A stretch of 64,000 nucleotides of DNA from Rhytidiadelphus loreus (Eukaryota > Streptophyta > Bryopsida > Hypnales > Hylocomiaceae), in NCBI GenBank assembly GCA_947034895.1, contig OX344762.1, positions 76,254,981-76,318,980 on the forward strand, written 5' to 3'. Under the pieces are notes generated by a model, which saw only the letters and a program-made list of their open reading frames with translations, searched no databases and had not been told where the DNA came from. A program made the translations under genes and the position numbers. Each line of letters starts with the position of its first letter. The stretch's first letter is position 1. Positions 37,141 to 50,030 of the stretch are shown piece by piece.

Positions 37141-40100
37141 CGGAATCTGCATCTAGGTACGATTCTTCTCCGCTTGGGCATTCGTTAATTTGAATGTGTG
37201 TCCGTGCTTGGAAGATGTGCCGAGCAGAGCTCTCGTGCCGTGGGACTCTTGGCATCGTTGTACAGTAAGATACAAGGCTCAAAGTTCCAAGTTCAATACC
37301 TGTACAGACAGTAACTTAAGGAGTAACTTATTGATTTCCCGAATAGATGAGGAATGATGATCATCAAATTCTCAATTAGTAATTATATAAAACCAAGAAT
37401 TAAATGGTGATGTGTGGTCATAGTGTAACATCTGTCGTGTATGAAAAAAAAAAAATTGTTTCCGGTTGCGTGTGAGTTCAAACAGCTTGCTCACACAGCA
37501 TACACTTTTCTAAGGCGAGAACACCCAGAAACTTCACAGGAAGCAATTCAACGTAGCTGAAGGCACGTTGTTTTGAGGAAAAAAAGCATTTTCGTTGTGT
37601 TAGCAATTGAAAATCATGATTTTTTTTTTTAAAATTAGAAGTTTTGGACAAGACATGTAGTTACTAGAAATTTCAAAGTGGAAACTTCCTAGACCACTAA
37701 AACCATTGCAGAGCTTAGTCATAAAAAGGTGCCTTCAATTGTTAATATGTGATGATGTCATGAGCTATGCACCAATTACAATTGCCAAGTATAGGGATCA
37801 TGGTTTGATTGCACTTTGGGGGACACTTTCAATAGAAAGTCTAATTCATACATGGACAGTTTTGAGTGTTTTCACCTTAATCTTTGTCCAATGAAAGTGA
37901 AGATCCCTTTGCCATCAACCAAAATACACTTGTATACTAAACTAAGTTGGAGTGACTTGCAAAAAATAATCAATTCGTAAACCAGACAAAGCAAGCTTGC
38001 ACCTTGCTAAATTACAAGAGGATTAAACAAACTTTATGATAGACAAAATCAAAATGAACCGGCCTAGGTGCACTATTTGTGACCCCTGCTCTTGCTCTTG
38101 TTGTTAGTACATGCATTTTTGTCACAAGCAGCACCTGTATCAGCAATGTCGACACCATTGATTTTTGCAACCATTAATTTGCATTTCCCTTGCAAACAAT
38201 TGGAGTTGCAAACCAAGGATCATTCACCGGTGTTGATTAAGGATCCCCAATCATACAATCGACAATGGTGGAATTCTAAAACTTGACCACGGCATTCCCT
38301 TTCACCCTTGCAAGTCGCAGATCCTTGCAATGGAAGAAGCTTGGATTATAACTAAACTTTAGTTCCCAACTTAGCTTCCATCTTCATTCCAATTTCCTTG
38401 TCTTGTCATCGAAGGGAGCAATATTGTACAAATTCCGAGTAAGCTAATTCACCCTTGAGCACCCAAAGTCTATGTTTGGGACGATCAATGGAAGGCTTGA
38501 AGGCACTGGTATGTTTGTCCAACTACCCTCTCACTCATCCAATGTAATATTTGAATCTTAAAAAGATAGTCTTCCTTTAGGACTAGTTTCATGAAATTGC
38601 AATAGTCAATATATACCTACACAAAGATATAAGAAAAAATGTGAAAAGGTCCAAAACAAGACCGAGGCATGAAGGAGTTAATTCCTTTTTCCAATGCTTC
38701 GTCCAACTCGAGGAGAGTCTAAGAATGTTTGCACTTTGTACGCATAGGTAGGAAGGTCAACATGATTTTGATTTGTTCAATTCCAGTTTAAAAGAGTCTT
38801 GAAGTTGGACAATTAGTTGTTTTTGAGCTACTTTGGGAGGATGAAGGTGAGTTGTTGAGGAAATGGCCATTAGACACAAAAAATGAGTCTAAGATTGTAC
38901 GTTCCTAGATCACAGTTGGTTTCAGTTGATTTCATTTGTGACAAGGAATTTTGAGAAGCTTTTCTGATTCAAGAAATGAATCCCTTAATGTTGCCTTAAG
39001 GATGCTGAGGATAATTAAAGAGTGACCAATGGATGACTTGTAAATCATTGTAGAAATGAAGAATGTAGTTATTGGGCCAAAAATCATATCACCTCTGGTA
39101 CCTAGCTTGTTGATAGGTCTTGTTTTTTAAGGTTCATATAATGCTCCACTCACACTTTAAGTTTCATGTTACTTCAATTGAGTTGAACTTCATGCCAAGG
39201 CCTCTAGCCACACTAGCCATATCAATTGGCTTAAAACAAATGTTTAAGAAAGTAAATTCTTTGTATTCTTGGCATGAAGAAGGATGGCATTGTGATGAAC
39301 ATTACTTATGGTGTTTGACTAAACACACCTCTCCACCATTTCAGCAATGCAATTTGGACAGAGCATTTTGTAAAGACTAAGAATTGTTAGTGTGAAATGG
39401 AACGGAAAGTTTGACAATTACAATTTTAGGTTCGAAAGCTATTCTTCAACAAACAAGCATGAGCGGTCAGTTGTGGTCGATGGCCTACCGTAGTAGGAAT
39501 CCACAAATGAGAACAATGAAAACTGCTCACATGTGGCAAGTTTATGAAATTTGTGGAATTCTAGTCCCTTTTGCATTAGTTCTCTGCAATACAGGACCCC
39601 CCACCCAAAAAAAAAAAAAACCTACTGCTGGATGGCTGTCCTTCGAGTCCTCACCAAGCAATTATATCATTTGAGCTTCCTGAGCTCTCCAGGGAAACAT
39701 CATACCTCGGGAGAGTTTAATCCAATCGGTTAATGTTCAATGTAATAAAAACTCTAAAAGAAACAACGGGCACATAGAGATTTACGCCTTTCAGGTTGTT
39801 CATGCTAAAAAACTGCCATATCAGTCTGAAAGTCCGCTAAACCCTCGAAGTTTTGTGGCATTGTGAACTTTTTGGGTTAGTTCGGGTTCAAAGACAAATT
39901 CGTTGAATAGAAACTGACTCGACCAGTTAGTATTTGCTTCCAGAATAGATTGAAGTGGATTAGTCATCGGATTCTCAACCGATAAATAAAACCAGGAATT
40001 ATTGGTGATGTGTGGCATACAGTATGCCATATGCACGCTAAGCAAGAATTTGTTGTTTCAGAATTCAGATTGGGGAATACCGCCACATGATTGCATATGA

Positions 40101-41470
40101 ACAGCTTGCAGATGCTGTACAGTACAGTAGATTATATATCATCCAGGATGAATAGGCCCATCGATGGGGGCCACGTCCGGCCTTCGGAAACCGAGCCCCA
40201 TGGACGGTAGCTAGAGTTTGGAAGTATGCTGATCAGTGTTTGAATTCGTTTCTAATCTCTGTGCAGAAGAAGTCAAGATCCCTCGATCACCCACCCGCCA
40301 ATCCAGCTGAACGTATGTACTGAACGAAGCTGGAGCGACTTGTAAACAATCATGAAAATGGTAAACCAGAAGCTAGAAGCAAGCAGCGCCAAGCCAGCAA
40401 CGCGCTACCTACGCGAGGAGCACACAAAGATTCTAAGCAGTGTACGTAGTGATGAAGGGGCTGGTGATATTGTCCTCAAAACTGCTCCGTTACAAGCAAC
40501 TGGGGTGGGGCGAACTGCTTCTCACTCTCAACAAGTAAACTCACATCATCACCCAAACTGTCACGGCCTTTCTCTGAACAAGTGCTATTGAATAAAAAGG
40601 TCCAAGTGACCTCTGAATTACAATTGAAGCATAATACAAGAATCGAAGAATGTACGTGTGTTTCATATTGCAGAACTTGGGACAAAGTATTGCTATTTTT
40701 GAATGAAAAGTTACTCCGCGTACATATTTAACTCTAGAAAATCAATTTCAATTTTTTTTTTCTTAAAAAAAAGTGATTTTTCTGATCTGCCTGGACTGCC
40801 CATCTGGGGAAAAATGTAACATATTAGGCCATAACTTTTGATCCATAATTTCAAATGGCATGAAATTTAGTGCACATGAAAGATATTCGTCATCCCACCT
40901 TCTCTTTTTCATCAAGATGTGATTAGTTTATTAATTACAATCTCCTTTAGTTTGAGGAATATAAGCATTTTAGGTTCAATATTTTGAAATTTTTTTCCAT
41001 AAGTTTCTGGAAATATAAACTTGAAAATATCTATTACCTTGTAATTTTCACTTTTTCTATTTTTTGCCTAACTTTAGAGAATACTTTTTAGAGCTAAAGT
41101 TTTAGAAGTGCATTATTTTCAGTATAATTCTAATATTCCATATTTTTCTTGATTTTTGAAGTTATTTTTCCCAAAAAAATTTCTCTCCCATACAAAAATA
41201 GAAACTCAACAAATAGTACAAGTGTTTCTTACAATCATGCCCTCCCTTTGAATGAATCCTTGTTCGGTTGCTTCATGCAAGCCATCAAGGCTCTTTGCTC
41301 ACGGACACTGGGAACTTTCGTGGCGTTACCCCGGGGAAACCTGGGAAGCATTATCCCCCCAGTTACCCCCCCTTTACACTGATGCACGAGATGGGGGGGA
41401 GGAAAACTTTATGCCCCCTATTACCCCCATTTTTGTACGCATTATGCCGGGGTAATCTCATTGCATTAGT
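37141..41470. other. Upstream part of unit B and a decayed further unit
   Basis: 37.3-39.2 kb aligns with unit C at 61.2-64.0 kb. 39.83-40.45 kb resembles the upstream region again (TTGGTGATGTGTGG, AATACCGCCA, GGAGCGACTTGTAAACAATCAT), giving a separate, degraded copy. A stretch at 39.46-39.57 kb (GGTCGATGGCCTACCGTAGTAGGAATCCAC) recurs at 50.91-50.99 kb. 40.81-40.90 kb is an inverted match of 49.19-49.30 kb. A C/G-rich patch with repeated TTACCCCC lies at 41.32-41.46 kb. No intact gene is seen. Confidence 0.45.
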
Positions 41471-41474
41471 AACG

Positions 41475-41755
41475 CTACGAATTGATTTTGGATTGATTTT
41501 GGATGAAATTTGGATGAATTCCGTTGAAAATTGGATGTATTTCATTATAAAAGTGGATGAATATCATTGCATATTTTGGATGATATGAAGTACAATGGAT
41601 GAATAAGTGCTCACTTTTGGATGAATTCCATTGAATAATTGGATGAACTTTGCTATGAAATTGGATGTATGTCTTCACATTTTTGGATGAAATCAAGCAC
41701 AATGAAATTCTACATGACAAAATGAATGAAAATAAGAAATTGGATGGATGAAACA
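41475..41755. repeat. Degenerate minisatellite with TTGGATGAAT core
   Basis: About ten copies of TTGGATGAATT / TTGGATGTAT / GTGGATGAAT are spaced roughly 25-35 bases apart, many preceded by CATT- or GAA-rich sequence. It lies directly downstream of the TTACCCCC-rich patch. No coding role is seen. Confidence 0.55.
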
Positions 41756-41899
41756 TCAATTAAGAATTAGAAAATATATTGCAAAAATGATAGCTCCATA
41801 GTTCTAGCTGTGCTACACTAAATAATAATTCTTCACCTACTCCATAAAGTTTAGGTACATTGGAGACATCTACTCTACATTGTCTTGAAGAATCTACCT

Positions 41900-43245
41900 A
41901 CAAATCAAGTTGTAACAAGTGTCGGTTGCTGGAGTGGGAAACTGTTCAGCTGCTGCTTTGGCACCTTGGCATCCCTCATGAAGTAAGGAGTAGCAAAATC
42001 CACCATCGACAGAAGAGTATCCATAATCAGTCGCTTATGTGGTGGTTGCAATCTCTGCCAATGATTCCTCTGCACAACGCAAGAAGATGTCAAAGAATAA
42101 TTCAACAGATCTCAACATAAGGAACTGAAAAAACACGTGTCAAGCAATAAATGAAGCCGACTCAAGGAGCTCTTACTTAAGGCTATCCAGAGCACCTAAG
42201 AGCAAAAGTTATATCACATTTCATCCTCACGGCCTTTAATAAAGACCCTTCCATTTCACTCCCATCGAGATCATGCTCACCAACATCAAAATCCTGCATA
42301 TTTCAAACACTGGAGGTGTCATCTAGGATTTCGTGACAGTCCATGTCGAATAACATCATACTCATTCCGGTACACCAAATCAGAGTCAGACATTAGAGAC
42401 GTCGAACTGGTCAGGACTATTCTAAAGAAAGATATAAAGCTAGCGCTGAAGTAAGCAAGACAGCGTAGCTAAAATAAAAGCCTGTACTGCAGAAATACCA
42501 ACCTCCTAGGGAACTGCTTTGTACAGTTTTCCGAATCTTAAAGAAAGCTGCACCAAGTAACTCGCCACTGGACAGCTGACTTTTCTGTCAAAGCAAAGCA
42601 ACCTCATAAATCGTGCTGTGCAAGAGTCGATATTTGGTTCTGAAGAAAGCACGACAGAAATTGTATAAAATAGCTGATGACGTCAAAGATCTCATTGGCA
42701 GAGAGACATACATCTTGTTCTTCAGAGAATGTGAAACCAAAGGCGTCTGCGGCAGGTGAAGAATCTTCTCCGGGCACCTTCTGAGGCCGCAAGGTTAGTA
42801 ACTGATGGACGCATGCCAGCAGATGATCGAAAGGCTCTTCCAGATGCAAGTTCATGTTTCGGATAAGAACAGAGTCATTAAGTTTCAGACCAACAGCGCC
42901 ATCCTGAGAGCATTCACAAAATCGCTGTTAGCTTGAGTGAAATGTAACTCTTATGCCACTAAAGGTCGCCCGTGAGCTGGCAGAGTCTTTTACATATGCT
43001 TGACCAATTTCTTCGCTTGTCACCGACTTCAATACCTATGTCACTGTCCAAACTGATGCATCCAATTCATGTTGGTTACTCACACTGCCAAGTTCTAGCA
43101 TTCAAACCATTTGAGATGCTCACCTCTTTTTCCTCGTAGAAGTGGTGGAAGTGGGACCATACAAGATCAACACTTCTTCAGCAGATGCAGGGTCCACGAG
43201 CAGAAGACAAGGAAGCCTTCTGTACAGAACTTCCCTGACATAGAC
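41900..43245 (-). pseudogene. Broken multi-exon gene fragment, FANCD2-like
   Basis: Exon-like blocks with GT-AG borders lie in order on the minus strand. 43245-43124 reads VYVREVLYRRLPCLLLVDPASAEEVL, then after a one-base loss WSHFHHFYEEKE. 42903-42712 reads DGAVGLKLNDSVLIRNMNLH / LEEPFDHLLACVHQLLTL, exactly 64 codons, phase 0. 42584-42503 reads SQLSSGELLGAAFFKIRKTV. 42119-41900 is protein-like but switches frame (LIMDTLLSMVDFA, then YSLLHEGCQGAKAAAEQFP). The LEEPFDHLL block and its acidic surroundings resemble, from memory, FANCD2, the DNA crosslink-repair protein ubiquitinated on chromatin; this identification is tentative. The frame losses mean it is non-functional. Only a middle part of the gene is present. 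Confidence 0.45.
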
Positions 43246-44110
43246 CTGATTAGACAGGAGAACTAATTAGTTTCTTCCTAGTGGGAATTGAGGTCAGGGC
43301 ATTGGTTGTTTGGACTTAAATTCCACGATGATACTCTATAGAATAATGGCACTCTTAACCAATTAAGAAGTGAGGACTGACATACAGACCCTAACTATCT
43401 CCCTCCCTGAAACAAACATTCAGACATCCTGCATCTTGCAAGTAAGCAGGCGGACCAGGTCACAGAGGACGGCTGAAGGAGGTACCAACCCACCTACTGA
43501 GAAAGACAGCGCCTTATCAGCCCAAGAAGTTCTTGAAGGAGATTCTTATTGCGTCCACTTATTCCACGTCTTGGCACTTGTTGACTACCAGACTGACTAG
43601 AGCTTGCCTCACTCATTGACATCCTTAACCAAGACATTCAGACATCCTGCACATTATTCTTGCCAACACAAGTTATCTCTGCAATACATGAACAACTACT
43701 CCAAGAGGAACACAACAAGTTGGGGTGCAATGACAAGCACCTTCTCGATCATTTGCCGCGGAGCCAGAGGTTGACAAAACCAGACCCTACAACAAATACC
43801 TTCTCCCACATTGGTGACCGAGGGATGAGTTCGCCGACAGAGCTTGTCCCACTGCATTTGGATTCTTGAACTTCTGAGCGCTCCGGTCTTCAATCTTGGA
43901 CCATATGCCCATAGCATTGTTACTGTAACAATAAACCAACAAAATCACACTCAAATCCTTTTTGTTACAACCTCCTCTAAAACCCTAAATCCTACAAACA
44001 ATAACCTGCACAAGAGCCGCTCATTCAAACTACGATATGGCGTGGTGGTCAGTCGCGTGTAGAGCCAAAACGGAGCTGCTTACTGAAAACCTAAGACCAC
44101 TTCTTCAAAA
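43246..44110. other. Non-coding interval between two gene relics
   Basis: Composition is less AT-rich than the regional average. The short frames at 43370-43600, 43660-43869 and 43696-43917 lack recognisable domains. A possible continuation of either neighbouring relic could be hidden here, but I could not support one. Confidence 0.35.
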
Positions 44111-44116
44111 CCCTAC

Positions 44117-44437
44117 TCACTCACCATTGGTAATCGCATCATGCACCCCAATCTGGTGCCCTTGCTGGGATACTGTTGCAGGTCGAGAGAGCATTTACTT
44201 GTGTACGAGTACCTCACCAACGGAAGCTTGGACGACTGGTTGTACGAGAGCAACTAGCGCGCGGCCATTCTTACCTGGCCACTTCGGGAACGCATCGTTG
44301 CAGACACAACGCAAGGCCTGGCGTTTCTTCACCACCAGTGTAAGCCCTTCATCGCCCGCGACATGAAAACCAACAACTTTCTTTTGGACGATAATTTCGA
44401 TGTGTCCCTAGAAGACTTTGGGTTAGTGGACCTGTAA
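44117..44437 (+). pseudogene. LRR receptor-like kinase fragment with internal stop
   Basis: One frame reads [38 protein letters not shown], stop (TAG 44255-44257), then LTWPLRERIVADTTQGLAFL, HHQCKPFIARDMKTNNFLLD and VSLEDFGLVDL, stop. This is kinase subdomains V-VII of plant LRR receptor-like kinases of the BRI1/EMS1 type. HRD is ARD here, though the Asp and DFG are kept. Both the N-lobe before it and the C-lobe after it are missing, and AT-rich repeat DNA starts directly at 44440. It is a dead fragment. Confidence 0.8.
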
Positions 44438-45379
44438 ATAAAACTAAATAATTTTATAAAAATAATTAATTTAATGTATCAATAAAATTTATAAAGGTTT
44501 TTTTATTGCTCTTCTAACTTAAAATTATGCTTTAACCCCTAAATGCCCAAACTAGATTTTTTGGCATCATAGTAATTTTAGTTAGTTTACTACGAATAGA
44601 GTTTTTATTTTTATTTTTTGAATTTTCACACAATATGTGTCCAAGGAGTAGTTTTTAGACTCAATATTTTTCATAACTTTTGACTACATGGTTAACAAGT
44701 TATTGTATGATATATAGTTTTCATTGCTTGGGGGGCATCTTAGGCAACAAAAAAGACATATTTGAAAATCACTTTTTTAAGAAATTAAAATTTGAAATTG
44801 ATTCTCTAAATTTATATATACATGGAAAGTTTTAAATCATTCCAATTTGATTAACCCCTAAAGGACCAAACTGTGTTTTTTGACAACATAGCAATTTTAG
44901 GTAGCTCACTATAAATGAAATTTTTATTTTATTTATTTGAAATTTCCACACATGTGTCCAAGGAGTAGCTTTAAGGCCCAACAATTTTCATAACCTTTGA
45001 CTACATGATTCAAAAGTAATTGCATGATATGTAATTTTCAAGGCTCAATGGGCAGCCCAAATTTTATTTTTAAAATTTTATTTTTTCAAAAATAAAATTC
45101 TTAAATTGGTTTTCTAGATTTATATATACGTGGGAAGCTTTGAACCATTCCATTTTGATATATGAGATGAAAGTTATGAAGTGTTCTAGTTTGCGGGTAG
45201 TTATGGATTTCCACTTAAAAATAAACTTTGGAGTCCTTAATTTAACTCAATTTTTAATATTTTTTGAAAAAAATTTAAAAAAATATGATGTAGATTTTTT
45301 TTACTACATTACCACCGTCAGGATTGGAATTTCTCAATTTTGTAATTAAATTCTTAACAATTTAGTGTTTTGAATCATT

Positions 45380-45800
45380 CTCTACTTCTTTCTACTTACT
45401 ATTTTTTTTCTTATATGTTCTACAATTCCAAATGATCTAAAAAATTTCAAGCATGTAGCCAAGTTGACTTGAAGAATGAATCCAAAGAGTAACCACCATT
45501 TTGGACATTTATTCATACAAATGTGACCCTATGAAGTGTAGCCGCCTGTATTTTCATAGGGCCAAAAAAATGATTTTTGATGGGGATTTTTGTCACTTCT
45601 AACGTTAATATCTTGCAATTTACACGATGGAAAATTCTAAAATTTTCTCCACATCTTTTCAAACTATTTCACTACAAGATCCCATGGTTACAAGTGTCCA
45701 AAAATGTTTTTCATCTAAAATTTGGTGCTTGTATTAGAAATGGCAGTTTTGGAGTGTTTTTGGTGAAAACATAGTCTTTGACCTTTAGGGATTAATGAGA
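45380..45800 (+). repeat. Dispersed repeat family member
   Basis: Inverted counterpart of 16.60-17.06 kb: TTTCAAGCATGTAGCCAAGT, ACCACCATTTTGGACATTT, GGGCCAAAAAAATGATTTTT and CTCCACATCTTTTCAAACTA match across the two. Confidence 0.6.
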
Positions 45801-48433
45801 TGAAAGTTATGAGGAGTTTTAGTTTGGGATAGTGAGCGTGTAGTTATGAAATCTTTTAAGTAAGGAAAACTTTAGAGTCCCTTATTTAACTCAATTTTAA
45901 CCCCTACATTCCCAAAGTCATTTTTTATGTCAAAAAACACTGAAAACTACCATTTCTACTACGTTTGTCCAAAAAAACAAAAAAATACTTTTTTTGGAAT
46001 TGAATTGTAGAATCTTGAACTTTACTTGTCTGAGATTATGTGGTAAAAAATTCATGAAGTTTGACCGTACAAATTGAGAGATATGAGCATTCAAAGTTGA
46101 AAAAACAATTTTCTTTTAATAGTAGACTGCAATTTTAGATGACTTTGATCTCAATTTGTGGGAAAAATGTGCACTATGGAATTTGAATTTAAAATTTATT
46201 GTGTTGAAGAATTGTCAAGTAGAAGTAGATCCAAGATTGAAAGAAAAAATAAATTGTTAATAGGTCTTAGATGGGATTGAAATACAATAATCCCCCCTGT
46301 GAGATTTTTATAGCAAGCAAACTTAAACTTTAAGAAAAAAAAACTTGCAAAAATTTGCAAACTGCAAATCCTATAAGTTATTTTTTCATAAAAATGCTTA
46401 GATTTTCCAAAAAATAAGTTTGTTCATAACTTTCACATCACTAATCAAAATGGAATGACTCAAAGCTTCAAATGTAAACAAAAACATAATCTTTGAGAGA
46501 ATTTTTTTTTTTATTTATTTTAAATTTTTGCAATATCTTTTGTGTTACCCGCCGAGTTCAGTTCCTAGCTTTTTGTGAAATAAAAATATATTCCCACAAA
46601 GCTTATCAACTTTTCTATCTTTAAAAAAAAATTCAAAAAATTAGGGTAAAATTTCAGGCCATAGGAACCTGCCTGAATTTCAAATTGTCCTCCGAGGGGA
46701 CAATGGAACTTTAGGGGTTAAATAATAAGGAAAAAAAAGGTGTAGATTGTTTATTACTACTTCCATCCCCAAATGATGTTCTTGTTAGATAAAATGTATG
46801 GATTAAGGCTAAAAAAACATTTTAAAAACCAATTTCACACTATAATTAGAGTTTGGTGCACTCCTTAGCATTTTATAAACTTTGAGTTCCAGAGCCCTTT
46901 TTGAAGTTTAGTTTTGGAATATTGAAAAGTAGATTTTCTAGAGCGTTTTCAAAGAGTACCACCGGTCAATTAATGATTCAGTATGAGGTCATCATTTTGA
47001 AGGCATTCATTACATGCCAAAGACCACGTGTAGCCCTTTGCTCTACCTCCTAGAGCTTCATCCCCTTCAATCAGGAAATATTGAAAGAGATGCAAAAAAT
47101 AAGAATGAACATTCTTGATTGACCTCTATAGTCATTTATTGTGTTTTTTGATTGGTGATTGCATAGATGGAAGGGGAACTACTATTTGGAGTTGTTTTGT
47201 TGATCCCAAATAACTATAGAAAACCAAATTTGACCAATTTGCAACATCACAAAGTACCTATAGGTTGAAATTTTGTCATGATTTTTTGAAACTTTTTTTG
47301 GAGATAGAGAAACTGATTAGCTTCATGGGAATATTAATTTTTTTTCAATCAGTGCCTGTTAATAAAAGTTATGCCCAAATAAGCTCAAAACAAGGAAGAG
47401 GGGGTAGCAAAAAGAAATGAAATTATTTTTTCCATATATTATTTTTCTATCTACATGGAAAACTCTTATTCAATCCATTTGGATTTGTTAGGAGAAAGTT
47501 ATGGACAATCTTGTTTTTTGGCAATTAGAGCATCTTTTTGAAAAAATAACTTGCTGGATTCATTTTTTAATGTGATTTTCATCATTTTTCCAAAAATAAA
47601 ATTTTTCATGGTTCAATTTGTTTCCTAGAACAATCTCACCTTTGAGATTAGGGCATTGTAATTACTATTCATAGATATTTATAATTTAGATTTTCTTTCT
47701 ATCTCATATCTACTTCCACTTAATAGCATATTAATTCCAATTTAGAGATATTAATAATTTAGATTTTCCTTCTATCTCATACCTACATCTACTTAATAAT
47801 AATTTTTAAATAAAAATTAAGTTAAAATTTTTGTTTTTGTTTTGTCCGAGGGACTCAATTTAATTCTCTACAACAAAGATTTAAAGCTCAAAACTTTGTA
47901 GTGCAAAAAATCAAATTTAAGAAGGTTCAATGTCAAATAATCTAGTCCTGCAATGTGATGAAATACTTGTTATTTTAACTTTAAATGTAGATATCTTGCA
48001 GTCTATGCAGTCAAAAAAATTTGAAATTTTTTCAGCACATTCTCATACTAGTTAGGTGTAAGATCCTATGGTTAGATGTGCAAAACAAAAAAAATTTCAA
48101 AAGTTTTTATTCTTTGTTAAAGAAATGACAAACTTGAGTGTTTATGGGCAAAAAAAGGTCTTCATCCTTTAGGAGTTGAGTATAGGAGTTGTACATGTCA
48201 AAATATTAGGTTTAGAATTTAGAATTATGACGTTTAGAAGTTCAAATGTCAAGAATGAACATCAATTTAAAGACAATTGAAGCTTACCTTCATAAAATTC
48301 TATTAGAACAATTTTAATATATTCGATCATTTTAAACAAATTTTCATTTTACTTACAAAGAAATCTTCTAAAACTCTTGTAATCAAAGTTTCTCGTCATT
48401 AAGAAGTTTGATTAAATTATTAAGAAATAAAAA

Positions 48434-48517
48434 AATGTTCCTTTCATTTTGAATAATTGTTTTATATGAAGATTTCACTTTCAAGTTGAAACAATTATTC
48501 AAAGTGAAAGGAACATT
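48434..48517. repeat. 29-bp near-perfect hairpin (foldback)
   Basis: The left arm 48434-48462 (AATGTTCCTTTCATTTTGAA...) and right arm 48489-48517 (...TTCAAAGTGAAAGGAACATT) pair at 28 of 29 positions around a 26-base loop. It is compatible with a small MITE remnant or a small-RNA precursor; sequence alone cannot tell. Confidence 0.6.
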
Positions 48518-49619
48518 TGAAATTCTGAAATGTGTTTGGAAAATCATATGTCTTAGATACTTTCAACAATTTCTGAATTGTATGATTGTTTATGAGAACC
48601 ATCATAGAACTTGGATTCATCTAAGATCATTTTTACTTAAAGACAAAACCACTTATAGAATATTGTATCGGGCATGAGCACTTCAAATATAAAAAGAGTT
48701 TTAGACAATTACTTCATCTTCTAATTGTTTGAAGGTCTTTGTATTAATTGAAATGCAATGGATAAGTTTGGAATTTAAAAAATTTAGAAGTACATTTCTT
48801 TAAGATTTTTAGTGATGTATTGCTAGAGATTTGTGACAGAAACAAGTGTTTTGCACCTTCCATGGCTATATTATTTGACTTCAAAGCTTCTTAACTTAAA
48901 TTTATTGAGCTACATAGTTCCGAGGTTTAAATGTTTATGGTAGGAATTTTAGAAGACATCATAAGGTTACAATTTCAAATATTTTTGGACTTGGAATGCA
49001 CAAAGGATAGATACATTCTTTTAGTCAAAAATCTTGAGTGAGCATGAAAAAGTATTTGTTTTTATGAGATGTTTTTAATTTTAATTTCATTAAACCTTAA
49101 AGGACTAGCATGCATTTTTTGGCAACGTAGCACTTTTGGATAGGTACATGTGACTGGAGATTTGCATTTTTAGGTTGAAATTTAAATAGAAGGTGGGGAC
49201 GAGGAATATCTTTCATATGCACTAAATTTCATGACATTTGGAAATATGAGTCAAAAGTTATGGCCTAATAAGTTCCTTTTTTTCTTGGTTGGACAGTCCA
49301 AGAAGATTTGAAGAAATCACTTTTTTCATGAAATCAAATTTGAAATTGGCTTTCTAGATTTATAAATACATAGAAAGCCATTAATCATTCCATTTTGATC
49401 AATGAGTCAAAAGTTTTGAGGAGTTTTAGTTTGCAGGCAATTATAGAATCTCTACTCCAAAATAAACTTTGAAGTCCTTAATCTTACTCAATTTTCAATA
49501 TTCATTGAGAAAAATAAAATCACAGGATGGAGATTGTTTATTACAACATTGCAACCATTGGACTTGGCATTTTTGAATTCCATAACTACATTCTTAACAA
49601 TTTTGTATTTCGAATCATC

Positions 49620-50030
49620 CTCTACTTCTTTCTACTTACTACTTTTTTCTTATATGTTGTACAATTCTAAATGATGTGAAATTTTGTAATCATATAGTCA
49701 ACTTGTCTAAGAGAAAAAATTCCAAAAAAGCACAACCATTTGGAACAATTTTTCATAGAAAATTGAGCTTCTAAAGCACAGTTGCCTGTTTTTTGTAGGG
49801 CCCCTAAAAATGATTTCAATGAATTTGAATGTATATCTTGCAATCCATGCAATGGAAGCTTTTGAATTTTTTCTACATATTCTTCAGTTAGTGTATGATA
49901 AGATCCTACAGTTACTGGTGTCCAACAATGTTTTTTTTCTTCCTAAAAGTTGTTACTTGTACTAGAAATGGTAGTTTTGGAACGTTTTTGGTGAAAACAT
50001 AGTGAAGGAACTTAAAGGGTTAAACATGAA
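49620..50030 (+). repeat. Dispersed repeat family member, more diverged
   Basis: It shares TCTACTTCTTTCTACTTACTA, GTACAATTCTAAATGATGTG, GGGCCCCTAAAAATGATTT and GGTGAAAACATAGT with 45.38-45.80 kb in the same order. Confidence 0.5.

Noticed and set aside
38060..38230. DTGA-like peptide suggesting a retrotransposon protease
   Set aside because: It lacks the hydrophobic context and flap region, and the copy in unit C reads DKGA.
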